A DNA stretch of 40,289 nt from Prosthecobacter debontii (GTDB taxonomy: Bacteria > Verrucomicrobiota > Verrucomicrobiia > Verrucomicrobiales > Verrucomicrobiaceae), in assembly GCA_945869675.1 (NCBI GenBank), contig CAMBPS010000026.1:1-40289 (forward strand), written 5' to 3'. A model generated the notes under the pieces. It was given only the letters and a program-made list of their open reading frames with translations, was not told the DNA's origin and did no database searches. Of this stretch, positions 24,226-33,189 are shown piece by piece. Both the position numbers and the translations under genes were made by a program. Position 1 is the first letter of the stretch; every line of letters begins with the position of its first letter.

Positions 24226-25236
24226 ATGTCATTATCTGATTTTGTTTTTGCCACCTGCCGCGCCGGCTCTGAAAAAGCGCTAAAGAAAGAAGTATCCCTG
24301 CAGCCGGGAAAGCTGCTAACGCCTGCGTTCATGCGCCCACAGTTGATCACTTGGAAGGTGCAGGCGGGGTTGCCCACAGATTTTGTCTTTGATGCGCTTC
24401 TTGGTGTTGTCTGCGGTTGGTCTCTTGGCATGGCCCGAAGTGCTGAAGATGTGGCGGAGATTTTGAAGACCTCCGATCTCCACGTCTGCGCTTTGCACGT
24501 TTTTCCTCGCTTGATCTCTGAAGATGGACTCACTCCTGACGAGTGGGCTCCGGTGGAAGCTCTAGCAGATTCCTTGAAGCAAGTCTGCCAGACTTCGTCG
24601 GAAAGCCACTACATCTTAGACGTGATTTTAGGCGAGGCTGGAGAGCCATGGTTCATTGGCTGCCATCCTCGGTCTGCGGCAAGCCATCCTCATGCTGGAG
24701 GTCTGCCAAAGTTGACGATACCGACGGAAGCGCCCTCCAGAGCATGGCTGAAAATGGAGCAAAGTCTTGCTTGGCTCGGCCTAGACGCTCCTGATCTGCT
24801 CGTTGGCAAAAGTGCTTTAGAATTGGGGAGCGCGCCGGGTGGGGCCTCCTGGTCCCTTCTTCAGCGAGGCATGAAGGTAATTGGGGTCGATACAGGAGCG
24901 GTTGCTACCTGTGTGCAAAATCACCCCAACTATGACCACGTCGGCCTACCCGCTAGCCAATTACCCTTGGATTATCTGCCTGAAAGGATTGATCTCCTGG
25001 CCTGTGACATGAATCTAGCTCCAGACGTGGTTCTGAAATACTTGGAACCACTTTACCTGCGTCTGAAGCCATGCTGGCTGGTTCTTACCTTTAAGATGAA
25101 CGATGCACGCGTCGAGGCACTGATGCCTTACTTTATCCAGCAAGTAAGGCGCTTTGCCTCAGGTCCAGTTTACGCCAAGCAGCTCCACGCCAATCGACGT
25201 GAAGTTACATTGGTTTCTCAATCAGCAGACGTTTAA
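24226..25236 (+). CDS. RlmM/FtsJ-like ribose 2'-O-methyltransferase
   Basis: A 336-residue protein from the ATG at 24226; a GTG at 24220 is also in frame. The C-terminal Rossmann domain (about 175-330) shows the SAM-binding motif GKSALELGSAPGGASWSLL, then MKVIGVDTGA, DLLACDMNLAP, LVLTFKMND and a late NRREVTLVSQ. The order K...D...K...E (Lys before motif I, the Asp in CDMN, the Lys in TFKMN, the Glu in NRREV) fits the catalytic tetrad of RrmJ/RlmM-type enzymes. The N-terminal half matches RlmM in position but is divergent. E. coli RlmM modifies C2498 of 23S rRNA; the target here is inferred only. Confidence 0.8.
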   Translation: MSLSDFVFATCRAGSEKALKKEVSLQPGKLLTPAFMRPQLITWKVQAGLPTDFVFDALLGVVCGWSLGMARSAEDVAEILKTSDLHVCALHVFPRLISEDGLTPDEWAPVEALADSLKQVCQTSSESHYILDVILGEAGEPWFIGCHPRSAASHPHAGGLPKLTIPTEAPSRAWLKMEQSLAWLGLDAPDLLVGKSALELGSAPGGASWSLLQRGMKVIGVDTGAVATCVQNHPNYDHVGLPASQLPLDYLPERIDLLACDMNLAPDVVLKYLEPLYLRLKPCWLVLTFKMNDARVEALMPYFIQQVRRFASGPVYAKQLHANRREVTLVSQSADV

Positions 25237-25307
25237 CCTCCCGACTAACTTGCCCTAGAGTTAGGCGATGTTCCGCCCGCCATGGATGATATGAGACTGT
25301 TCGTGAT

Positions 25308-25380
25308 TCGAGTTTCTAATCAAAGGATTAACAGGAATGGGTTCTGACCTGTAAATCATGTCTTTCTGTTTTCCTGTAAA
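25308..25380. repeat. Degenerate relative of the 8643 inverted repeat
   Basis: It shares AGGATTAACAGGA (25324-25336) and GACCTGT followed by AATC (25346-25357) with the element at 8643-8710, in the same order and similar spacing, and begins with GATTCG in place of GATTCAC. The arms no longer pair fully. Confidence 0.5.
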
Positions 25381-25513
25381 ATTGGGTCTCCAGTTGCTTT
25401 GTTGTCTCCGACTCATACGGCCAAAGTGACTCTTCGTTGCACATCCCACGCCCCGTGGATTGTCTGCTAGATTCAGGAATGGCTGACTGCCGATTTGCAT
25501 CCGTCATTGATTC

Positions 25514-25582
25514 CACAAGGCTTTTCGCCTCTCGGGCGGTGTCACCCAAGACACAGCCGCTTCGAGTCGAAGAAGCCTTGTG
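25514..25582. other. Nested hairpin segment, possible 3' RNA structure
   Basis: The outer arms CACAAGGCTT (25514-25523) and AAGCCTTGTG (25573-25582) are perfect reverse complements. The 49 nt inside can form small hairpins around CGCCTCTCGGGCGG and CTTCGAGTCGAAG. It starts about 50 nt past the DUF1501 stop on the minus strand, so it may be a 3' untranslated structure or a small RNA. Confidence 0.4.
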
Positions 25583-25631
25583 AAACCAAGCCCTGGCGCA
25601 ACTCAACGAGCTTCCATTCCCGGATCTAGGT

Positions 25632-26927
25632 TTAACCAAATAACTGTGCCAGAGGCTTACCTTTGTCAGCCACCGTGAAAGGTCGCTTCGTAGGTGAGTA
25701 GAGAACCTGATCCAGTGGTAATCCAAGAGCATAGCCAATGGTGGCGTTAAAGTCAGGAATGCTGACAGGCTTATCGACGGCTTTGTCGCCCTTAGCATCA
25801 GTAGCGCCATAAACTTGGCCACCACGAATGCCGCCGCCAGCAAGCACGCAGCTAAAACCAGAGGGATGATGATCGCGCCCATCATTCACATTGATCTCTG
25901 GTGTGCGGCCAAATTCCGTAGCCAGAACGACGAGCGTCTCATTGAGCATGCCACGGGATTCAAGATCTTGAAGAAGTGTGCTCAGAGCAGCGTCGAGTTC
26001 ATCACAAAGTTCCGGAACTCGAGTGAAGTTAGCATTGTGGGTATCCCAGCTGCCAAAGCTGACCTCCACATGGCGGACACCATGTTCGACGAGGCGGCGG
26101 GCCAACAGACAACCCTGGCCAAAGCGCTCGCGGCCATATTTTTCACGCAAGGCTACGGGTTCAGCATCAAGGTCGAAAGCTTTCAATTCCTCACTTTTCA
26201 TCATCTTCACCGCATCATCATACATGTCACTGTAGGCACGCACATTTTTGACATCGTAGGTTTCAGCAAACTTTTGATCCAGTTGCTTGGCCACACCAAG
26301 ACGATGGGTGAGTCGATCCTGAGTGAACCAAGAGTTTGGCGTCACATTGGAGATACCGCTCTCTGGATCATTGATCATGAGTGGAGCGAATTTGGCTTCA
26401 AAAAAGCCAGCTCCTGGGTGCCGACTTTCATTGCCGATCATCACGCTGCCTGGCAGCGTCGGGTTTCCACGATTTTGGAACTTTTCTAGCCAGGCCCCCA
26501 TGGAAGGATGACGGATGCTGCTGCGCAGCGTGTAGCTAGTCCTCTGAAAATACTGCCCCTGCTCGTGAGCTCCCTGGGTCGAGGACATGCTGCGGATGAT
26601 GGCTAACTTATCTGCCTGACGAGCGACAAGGGGCAGATTCTCACTCAGGCGGATGCCGTCTGCTTTGGTATTGATCGTTTTCGTCAAACCCATGACTTCA
26701 GCGTTGTCCGGCTTGGGATCAAACGTGTCCAAATGACTCATGCCGCCATTCATGTACAAATAGATGACATTGCGTGCTGTCGGCACCTGCTTGAGCGGAG
26801 AGGTGTTTTCACCCGGGATCGCCAGAGCCTTACTGGTCAGCTGGCTGGCTGCCGTGACGCCAAGAAGTGATTGCGCAGCTTTCGTGACGAAGACGCGGCG
26901 ATTGAGGGGATCTGTGAAGGTGCTCAT
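25632..26927 (-). CDS. DUF1501 (sulfatase-like) protein
   Basis: A 431-residue DUF1501 protein. The N-terminus has a Tat-like signal (LNRRVFVTKAAQSLLGVTAA). The core follows the family: NVIYLYMNGGMSHLDTFDPK, KLAIIRSMSSTQGAHEQG, PGSVMIGNESRHPGAGFF, VRHVEVSFGSWDTHNAN, TLVVLATEFGRTPEIN and DGRDHHPSGFSCVLAGG. These Asp/His blocks match alkaline phosphatase-like metal sites, but no activity is established for the family. It starts 33 nt after the DUF1549/DUF1553 gene on the same strand, the usual pairing in Planctomycetes and Verrucomicrobia. The two are presumed to act together in the cell envelope on sulfated or complex polysaccharides (inference). Confidence 0.92.
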   Translation of the reverse strand: MSTFTDPLNRRVFVTKAAQSLLGVTAASQLTSKALAIPGENTSPLKQVPTARNVIYLYMNGGMSHLDTFDPKPDNAEVMGLTKTINTKADGIRLSENLPLVARQADKLAIIRSMSSTQGAHEQGQYFQRTSYTLRSSIRHPSMGAWLEKFQNRGNPTLPGSVMIGNESRHPGAGFFEAKFAPLMINDPESGISNVTPNSWFTQDRLTHRLGVAKQLDQKFAETYDVKNVRAYSDMYDDAVKMMKSEELKAFDLDAEPVALREKYGRERFGQGCLLARRLVEHGVRHVEVSFGSWDTHNANFTRVPELCDELDAALSTLLQDLESRGMLNETLVVLATEFGRTPEINVNDGRDHHPSGFSCVLAGGGIRGGQVYGATDAKGDKAVDKPVSIPDFNATIGYALGLPLDQVLYSPTKRPFTVADKGKPLAQLFG

Positions 26928-26960
26928 AAGAAAGAATGAGGAGATTTGAAAATTGACGGA

Positions 26961-29219
26961 CTACTGAACAAAATAAAACTGGCGAGTATTGAGCGCAGCC
27001 CACAGTGCATCACCCTTACCAGTGGCATCATTACTCCCAACGATAGGCAGGAGCAGGGCTTTCTCATCAGAACTGGCCTTGCGGCTAAAAAGACTGAGGT
27101 AAATCGTATCGATCGTCTGATCGGCGGATTTGCTGTTTTTCAGACTGCGTGAGATCATGGTATAGGGATTCAAGAGCTGGGTGAAGGTCTTGCCATTGAG
27201 CAACATGAGAGCTTGGCCAACCGTAGCATCCTCGTTGGCGTTTTGAACAAGTTCACGATCACTTTGACCAAACTCACGCAAAAAATGTCCATTCGGCGCA
27301 GGACTACGGACATCAGCCGCACGCATCATGATTTTATCACGCGTGCTTTCCCAAGCTTGTAAGAGTGCGATCTCTTTTTTGTCATCGGCTTTAAGCTTTT
27401 CAGCATCTTTCTTCAGACGTGCTTTTTGGATTTCATTCAGGCGGGCACGCTGCTGCTTGGCCATCACAGCAAGCGCGTCGTCGATTTTCAGGGCTACACC
27501 CTCTTTGCTTTGAATCACTTTGGCGATCTCAGCGGCAAATTCGGCGTCTGTGACTTGCTCCTTGAGCTTGCCATCACGGGCCAGTTCAGCGAACTTCTTG
27601 AAACCCATGGAATAGATGATGTCTTCGGCGGCTTGATCAATCGCCTTCCTTTGATTGGAGACGACTTTCTTGGCCGCGCGGATACCTGCTTCGTCCTTAT
27701 TTTTGGAGGCTTCGGTGAGATGTTCCTGAGCTTTGCGCACATCAGCTGAGAGTTGGCGCTGAGTCTGGGCCACTTTGGCGGCTCCGGCAGCCAGTTCTGC
27801 TGAGGTTAGGGCATTGAGGGAACGATCCAGCCACTCGACCTGACGAATTGTAATATCCCGATCAATCTGGGAATCTAGGCTCGGCACGTCAGGAGAAGGC
27901 TTGTAGAGCGTCACCATGCTGTCCCAAATCTGCTCTGAAGTCATGCGACGCAAAAGCGGGCCGGGGAAATGATAGACCTCACCCAATTGGACATCTTTGG
28001 GATGAGCCGCACGCTGGTAAGCAGCGCTTTTGTAAATCATGCCCAGATAGGCTTTCATGTCATAGTTCATCTCCTTCATGGTGTTTTCCAAGAAGGTCAT
28101 GAGCTGTGGATTGCTAGGCACGGTGGAATCCGTGATTTCATCAACAGGCTCAATCAAGCCCATACCCATCACTTTTTTCCATAGGCGATTCGCAATGACC
28201 AAGGTGAAGCGCGGATTATCTTTAGAAGCCATCCATTGCGCGTAGGACTCGATCGGCTTGACGCCCGGCTTTACAATCTTGCCATCCTTTGAAAACGAAG
28301 TTGGAATGGTTGGCTCGATCACCTGTTTAGGTTTCGCGTCTGTGTATTGGTAATCATGCGGTAAGAGCAGCTTCTTGCTATCGGTCTGATCCAGCACGGT
28401 GTTGTAGCGCAGCGGACGCAGAATTTCGCTCATGGCTTTGGACATATCTTTACGATCAAGTCCTGCGGGAAGCCGAGCAGCCATCACGGCTGCCCCTTTT
28501 TTGTTTTTCTTGGAACTGCCGTAAAACGCCTGCGCTAAGAGGGGGTTTGAGAGACCATTACTGCCCGTCATGCCATAGCTATGAGAGGCCATTTGGTAAT
28601 AGTCCATCTGAGTCCATTTATCGAAAGGATGATTGTGACACTGCGCGCACACCATGCTAGTGCCGAGAAAGACCTGCGTGGTGACGGCCATGTTATCCAG
28701 CGGCATGTTATAATCGCGGATGTAGAAGCCGACAGCCCCATTCTCATAGGTCTTACCATCGGCAGTCATCAGCTCGCGGACCATTTGGTCATAGGGCTTG
28801 TTTTTTTCCAAAGACTCACGCACCCAGTTGGTGTAGGCAGCGCCAGCTGGCTGGCTATTGCCCATGGTGAGTTGGGATTTCACCCGCAAAATGTCATTCC
28901 AGTAGTTGGCAAAGTTTTGCACATACCCGTCTGAGGCTAAAAGCGTGTCGATGAGCTTTCCGCGCTTATCGCTGGTGGTGTCAGCTAAAAATTCCGTGGT
29001 CTCTTTCAGGGATGGAATGCGCCCCGCGATGTCCAAGTAGATACGACGGACAAAAACCTCGTCACTGACTGGCGCATGAGGCTGAATCTTTTCTTTCTCA
29101 AGCTTCGCCGATACCAGCTGGTCGATCTGAACTGCTTTCGCCTGAATATCTTCAAGTGAGACCGCACGGACGCTGGTCAGGACAGAGCATGCAAGGAGGG
29201 CAAGATGGAGTGATTTCAT
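26961..29219 (-). CDS. DUF1549/DUF1553 (PSCyt2/PSD1) protein
   Basis: A 752-residue exported protein with a signal peptide (MKSLHLALLACSVLTSVRAV). DUF1549 (about 30-240) contains SDEVFVRRIYLDIAGRIPSL and the Cys/His block VCAQCHNHPFDKWTQMDYYQ. DUF1553 (about 320-745) contains RFTLVIANRLWKKVMGMGLI, then GPLLRRMTSEQIWDSMVTLY and FLREFGQSDRELVQNANEDA. Between them lies an Ala/Lys-rich, probably coiled-coil stretch (about 475-545 and 590-640; KAQEHLTEASKNKDEAGIRA). The CxxCH motif resembles a haem c site but is probably a metal or structural site in this family. It forms an apparent operon with the DUF1501 gene downstream. Function is unknown. Confidence 0.92.
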   Translation of the reverse strand: MKSLHLALLACSVLTSVRAVSLEDIQAKAVQIDQLVSAKLEKEKIQPHAPVSDEVFVRRIYLDIAGRIPSLKETTEFLADTTSDKRGKLIDTLLASDGYVQNFANYWNDILRVKSQLTMGNSQPAGAAYTNWVRESLEKNKPYDQMVRELMTADGKTYENGAVGFYIRDYNMPLDNMAVTTQVFLGTSMVCAQCHNHPFDKWTQMDYYQMASHSYGMTGSNGLSNPLLAQAFYGSSKKNKKGAAVMAARLPAGLDRKDMSKAMSEILRPLRYNTVLDQTDSKKLLLPHDYQYTDAKPKQVIEPTIPTSFSKDGKIVKPGVKPIESYAQWMASKDNPRFTLVIANRLWKKVMGMGLIEPVDEITDSTVPSNPQLMTFLENTMKEMNYDMKAYLGMIYKSAAYQRAAHPKDVQLGEVYHFPGPLLRRMTSEQIWDSMVTLYKPSPDVPSLDSQIDRDITIRQVEWLDRSLNALTSAELAAGAAKVAQTQRQLSADVRKAQEHLTEASKNKDEAGIRAAKKVVSNQRKAIDQAAEDIIYSMGFKKFAELARDGKLKEQVTDAEFAAEIAKVIQSKEGVALKIDDALAVMAKQQRARLNEIQKARLKKDAEKLKADDKKEIALLQAWESTRDKIMMRAADVRSPAPNGHFLREFGQSDRELVQNANEDATVGQALMLLNGKTFTQLLNPYTMISRSLKNSKSADQTIDTIYLSLFSRKASSDEKALLLPIVGSNDATGKGDALWAALNTRQFYFVQ

Positions 29220-29276
29220 AAAGACAGCGAGGGGAAGCTCCCACTGAAACGCCAGCCTTCAGTCACTCTTTCAGCT

Positions 29277-29702
29277 CTATTTCAGGAAAAGATGACTGTA
29301 TTTTTCGGGCCAATCCGAGGGAAGGCGCATGGGTTTACCCTGTGGCATCTGGACCAGAGCCAATGACTGGCGGCAGTTAATGAGCACTGTTTCTTCCCCT
29401 GCTCGGCGGACTTCAAAGGCCATCCAAAAGCGCACTCGTTCCACCCTTTCCAAGCGACCACTGATGATCAGCTCATCTCCAAGGGTTGCAGGTTTTCGAT
29501 AGTCGATCTCAGTTCTGACAACGACGGGATAGACCTGCGTCTTTGACATCTCCCGCAATTGCATCCCCAGCTTGGCTGCTAGCCGAGTCCGTGCAGTCTC
29601 GATCATACGCAAATAAGCGATGTTGTGGACGACCCCGCCGATGTCAGTGTCGAAAAACATCACTTCTTCGCGGGTCTCAATCGTCGGGGTCTCTTCACGC
29701 AT
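29277..29702 (-). CDS. Hotdog-fold acyl-CoA thioesterase (YbgC/4HBT-like)
   Basis: A 141-residue protein from the ATG at 29702; an upstream ATG at 29762 would add 20 residues unlike the family. The signature VMFFDTDIGGVVHNIAYLRM, then IETARTRLAAKLGMQL, matches the 4-hydroxybenzoyl-CoA thioesterase/YbgC active-site region; the Asp of the D-T-D-x-G-G-V-V-H motif is the expected catalytic residue. Later strands DYRKPATLGDELIISGRLER and FWMAFEVRRAGEETVLINCR complete the hotdog. It probably hydrolyses short or aromatic acyl-CoA thioesters in the cytoplasm. It is divergent from the flavin reductase-like gene, with 62 nt between the starts for both promoters. Confidence 0.88.
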   Translation of the reverse strand: MREETPTIETREEVMFFDTDIGGVVHNIAYLRMIETARTRLAAKLGMQLREMSKTQVYPVVVRTEIDYRKPATLGDELIISGRLERVERVRFWMAFEVRRAGEETVLINCRQSLALVQMPQGKPMRLPSDWPEKYSHLFLK

Positions 29703-29764
29703 CCAGTAGGTATGGCAAGCCAGAGCGAGTCTTGCAAACGTATCCTTCAACGCTATCAACACGA

Positions 29765-30394
29765 ATGGAACTCGACCTCACCGGCCCCCTGCGCGAAGAT
29801 GCCTACATGATTTTGTCGGGACTCATCACGCCGCGGCCGATTGCCCTGACGACGACGGTAGATCTTGAGGGACGGGTGAATGCAGCGCCCTTTAGTTTTT
29901 TCAACCTGCTCGGAGATAGTCCGCCTATCGTCGGTCTCTGCCCCGGGGACCGCACTCCTGGCGTCCCCAAAGATACCGCGCGGAATATCCGTCTCACGCA
30001 GGAGTTTGTCGTGAATCTGGTGGATGAGGCTTTGGCCGAGAAGATGAATCTCTGTTCCGCCGCCTTACCCCCAGGTGAAAATGAGCTGCTCCGCGCAGGC
30101 CTCACCTCAGTGGCTAGCAGCAGCGTCAAACCTCCACGCATTGCCGAGTCGCCAGTCAGTCTCGAATGCCGCAGTCACAGCATCATTGAGATCGGTGACA
30201 ACCGCCTGATCATAGGTGAAGTCCTGCGTGTGCATGTCAAAGAGGGCATTTTAGACCCCGACACATGGCTGGTTAAGCCTAACAGCTACCACCTGATTGG
30301 CCGGATGCAGTCCCCACATTGGTATTGCCGAACAACGGAACTTTTTGAGCTAAAGAGACCTTCCAATTCCGTTACTCAGCCTCTCCACGACTGA
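29765..30394 (+). CDS. Flavin reductase-like FMN-binding protein
   Basis: A 209-residue protein from the ATG at 29765. It has the flavin-reductase (split-barrel) pattern: YMILSGLITPRPIALTTTVD, then GRVNAAPFSFFNLLGDSPPI and PKDTARNIRLTQEFVVNLVD, and later SLECRSHSIIEIGDNRLIIG with a C-terminal NSYHLIGRMQSPHWYCRT. The PRPIALTTT and NAAPFSFFN segments contact FMN in homologues. It may reduce flavin with NAD(P)H or serve as an FMN-dependent oxidoreductase partner; the substrate is unknown. The last 23 nt overlap the 3' end of the convergent DUF1592 gene. Confidence 0.88.
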   Translation: MELDLTGPLREDAYMILSGLITPRPIALTTTVDLEGRVNAAPFSFFNLLGDSPPIVGLCPGDRTPGVPKDTARNIRLTQEFVVNLVDEALAEKMNLCSAALPPGENELLRAGLTSVASSSVKPPRIAESPVSLECRSHSIIEIGDNRLIIGEVLRVHVKEGILDPDTWLVKPNSYHLIGRMQSPHWYCRTTELFELKRPSNSVTQPLHD

Positions 30395-33101
30395 CGTGCA
30401 TCTTCTGAAAAGGGACACTTTCACAGACAGCTTGGATCATGTCCTGGAATTTGTAGCTGCTGCTTTTGGTTCGGCGGGCAATCTCTTGAATGGCAGGTTT
30501 GTCGCTATAACCAAGTCCGCGACCGAGAGCATAGGTGAGTAGGTTTTCAGCCAAATTGCGTGTGAAGTCATCGGCAAGATCAGTAGCCAAGAGAGCGCGG
30601 AGATCGGTGAGGTTCTTGAATTGCTGGCCACGCACGAGCTGGCCGGAGGCATCGATGGGATGATTTTTTTCTTTTTCGCGATAGCGGCCAATGGCATCGA
30701 AATTCTCAAAGGCAAATCCCATGGGGTCAAGGAAGGCGTGGCAGCCAGCGCAGGAGCTATTGCTGCGATGCTCGGCAAACTGTTCCCGCAGGGTGAGGTT
30801 GGATTTACGGACCTTGCTTTCATCCAGTGGAGGCACGCCTCCTGGGGCTGGGGGTGGCGGGGTTCCGAGGATGTTTTCTAGCAAATACTTGCCGCGTTTA
30901 ACCGGAGAGGTGCGCGTTTGTGTCGAGGTCAGGGTGAGAATGCTGCCCTGGGTGAGGATGCCCCCGCGAGGTGTGCCTTGAAGAGAGACTTTTTGAAACT
31001 TGTCCCCCTTCACCCCTTTGAGATCATAATACTTGGCAAGCTTAGCATCGACAAAGGTGTAGTCGGCATTGAGGAACTCGATGATCGACTTGTTTTCATG
31101 CAGGATGTGATCAAAGAACATCTCGCTCTCCTGCTTCATGAGGCTGGCGGTTCCACCGCGCCATTCAGGAAAGCGGCGAGTGTCGGGAGAGACGATATTC
31201 ATGTCGCGCAATTGCAGCCACTGGCCTGCAAAGTTTTCTTTCAAGGATGAACTGCGCTCATCTTCAATCATTCGTTTGATCTCTGTGCTCAGATTTTTCC
31301 GTAGCTCATTTTTTGCGGCCAACTCCAGTAACCTTGTGTCAGGAGGTGCTGCCCAGAAGAAATAGGACAGCCGGTTGGCCAGGCTGTATTCATCAATATC
31401 GGAAATGCCATTGAAGGCAGTGCCAGTTGGTGTGGGTGAACCTCGGAAGAGAAAGGTCGGCGACACAAGCATGCCTTCCAAAGTGTAACGTAAAGCGCCC
31501 AATGCGGACTCACCCTCCTTCATAGCCAAGGTGCTAAAGGCAATCCACTTGCTCTTTTCTTCATCCTTCATGGGACGGCGAAAAAGCCGAGCGCCCATCT
31601 TTTCCACCAATGCGGCAAGGTCGCCGCTTTGAATGCCTGAGCCTTTCTCCAGAGGACCTTCGACATTGACTTCATGCAGCCAGAAGTTGCGATCTTGCTT
31701 GGTTTTTTCGTCATAGAAATCGTTTAAGAAATGCACCTGCAATTCATGCTTGCCGACAGGCAGATCGGCTTCCACATGAAAAAACTGAGGGGCTTGGTTT
31801 TTAGCGGTCACAGAAAACGCGCCGATGGTTTTGCCAGCAATGCGCATCTCGGTTTTAGCGGGCTCGTCTCCAGCTTGCTGGGCACCTGCTTTTAGTGTGA
31901 ACCGATATTTGCCCGCTTCTTGAATGTCGATGGCATGCTTCACATAGCCACTGCTGGGCAGGACAATGGTGCCAGTATCAATAGCCGAATCACCTTCGCC
32001 TTTGAGGAAGTGTTCTCCGGACAATTCCATGGTGGGCAGGCCGATCGGTTTGTTGCCCACCAGCCATTGCAGAAACTTGCTTCCGCGTGGAGCCAGCAGT
32101 CCATAAGGGCCCTGCACTTCGATCTTATCCAAGGCCACATTACGATCGCGCTTATGGGGATCGGGATTCATCGGGTCAGCTTGATCGTTGAGAAACGCCA
32201 CACTGATCTTCGAGTCACCGCCATTGAGCTGCACACTCTGCGTGATCTTCTGCCACGGCCCCTTATCATCCTTCCATCGAGTGCGGATATCAAAGGTTGA
32301 GATGTCTTTGCCATTGATACGCAGAGCAATTTTTGCCGACTCATTGCCTGATTCGGTGGCTGCGATATGGATCGTCAGGGCATAGGTGCCAGTGGCTGGC
32401 ACGGTGATCTTGGTGGCGACTTCAGCATTGCTATGGAACCAGCGCACACCTTCCCATTCCTTGGTTTCACCCTTTTGATTCCAGAACTTTTTAGCGCCGA
32501 GTTCGATGTCGACATGCTCCGGCGTAGAAATGTTGATCGCGTCTTCAGCGACCTCTCGTGAGGCGCGTAGATATTTTTCCATCAACAAGGGTGAGACACT
32601 CAACACATCCCCAATATTATCAAAGCCGTAACCGGTATCGTCTGGCGGAAAATCATTGGCAGGATTTGTATACACGTAGAGTAGATTCCTCACCGTGTTA
32701 TTGTATTCCGTTCGGTTCAGTCGCCGAGTGGTGACGTGACCGGGATCAGGCTTGTTAGGATCAAACCAAAAGACAGAATCATCGATCCAAGCCAACAAAT
32801 CATCCCGCTCTTGCAGACTCGGTTTCTCTTTTTTCTCCGGCGGCATGACATGCGTCACAATCTGCTGCCGGACATGGTCCCACATCACAACATCTGCCCT
32901 GAGTGCGGCAAAGTCCGTGTGCTCATCAAACACAAAATTCCCCTTATCCACCCCGTCGGAATGGCAATCGAAACAGTACTTTTCTAGAATAGGTTTGATC
33001 TTTTGATCAAAAGCGACCTGACCACGCGTCGCCTGTGGATCAGCTGCCGAAGCTGCTAAATAGGGAAGCCAAAAAAAGAGAATGTAGCGCAGGGGGGGCA
33101 T
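30372..33101 (-). CDS. DUF1592-family cytochrome-like protein with internal carbohydrate-binding-like modules
   Basis: A 909-residue exported protein with a signal peptide (LRYILFFWLPYLAASAAD). The domains appear in this order. First is PSCyt1 at about 25-110, with KPILEKYCFDCHSDG holding a CxxCH and HVMPPEKK. DUF1587 follows at about 120-190 (TTRRLNRTEYNNTVRNLL). Two beta-rich modules at about 215-330 and 380-490 resemble xylan-binding CBM-type domains (TGTYALTIHIAATESGNESA; GKYRFTLKAGAQQAGDEPAK). DUF1595 lies at about 505-570, DUF1592 at 580-705 (IDEYSLANRLSYFFWAAPPD), DUF1588 at 715-815 (CAGCHAFLDPMGFAFENFDA) and DUF1585 at 830-905. The motifs suggest one or two c-type haems in the periplasm. 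The family's role is unproven. Confidence 0.92.
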   Translation of the reverse strand: MPPLRYILFFWLPYLAASAADPQATRGQVAFDQKIKPILEKYCFDCHSDGVDKGNFVFDEHTDFAALRADVVMWDHVRQQIVTHVMPPEKKEKPSLQERDDLLAWIDDSVFWFDPNKPDPGHVTTRRLNRTEYNNTVRNLLYVYTNPANDFPPDDTGYGFDNIGDVLSVSPLLMEKYLRASREVAEDAINISTPEHVDIELGAKKFWNQKGETKEWEGVRWFHSNAEVATKITVPATGTYALTIHIAATESGNESAKIALRINGKDISTFDIRTRWKDDKGPWQKITQSVQLNGGDSKISVAFLNDQADPMNPDPHKRDRNVALDKIEVQGPYGLLAPRGSKFLQWLVGNKPIGLPTMELSGEHFLKGEGDSAIDTGTIVLPSSGYVKHAIDIQEAGKYRFTLKAGAQQAGDEPAKTEMRIAGKTIGAFSVTAKNQAPQFFHVEADLPVGKHELQVHFLNDFYDEKTKQDRNFWLHEVNVEGPLEKGSGIQSGDLAALVEKMGARLFRRPMKDEEKSKWIAFSTLAMKEGESALGALRYTLEGMLVSPTFLFRGSPTPTGTAFNGISDIDEYSLANRLSYFFWAAPPDTRLLELAAKNELRKNLSTEIKRMIEDERSSSLKENFAGQWLQLRDMNIVSPDTRRFPEWRGGTASLMKQESEMFFDHILHENKSIIEFLNADYTFVDAKLAKYYDLKGVKGDKFQKVSLQGTPRGGILTQGSILTLTSTQTRTSPVKRGKYLLENILGTPPPPAPGGVPPLDESKVRKSNLTLREQFAEHRSNSSCAGCHAFLDPMGFAFENFDAIGRYREKEKNHPIDASGQLVRGQQFKNLTDLRALLATDLADDFTRNLAENLLTYALGRGLGYSDKPAIQEIARRTKSSSYKFQDMIQAVCESVPFQKMHVSRGEAE

Positions 33102-33189
33102 GTGCGATGGAGATTACGTTCGAAAGAGCCCTTAGATTTCCACGGAATCGGCATTCTTCCAAGATAGTACGCCCTTTGACTGGAATGGA

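Larger units (their letters stand above)
25237..25631. other. 395-bp region without a gene, with repeat and structured segment
   Basis: No frame here looks coding. It holds a degenerate copy of the 8643 inverted repeat (25308-25380) and a segment with nested short hairpins (25514-25582). It lies downstream of both the methyltransferase (plus strand) and the DUF1501 gene (minus strand), so it is a shared 3' region. Confidence 0.5.

Noticed and set aside
25328..25885. Minus-strand 185-codon frame across the 3' end of DUF1501
   Set aside because: Overlaps the DUF1501 coding region in another frame. The non-overlapping part is repeat and structured intergenic DNA.
25815..26489. Plus-strand 224-codon frame
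   Set aside because: Antisense to the DUF1501 gene, whose family motifs are clear. It has no recognisable domain of its own.
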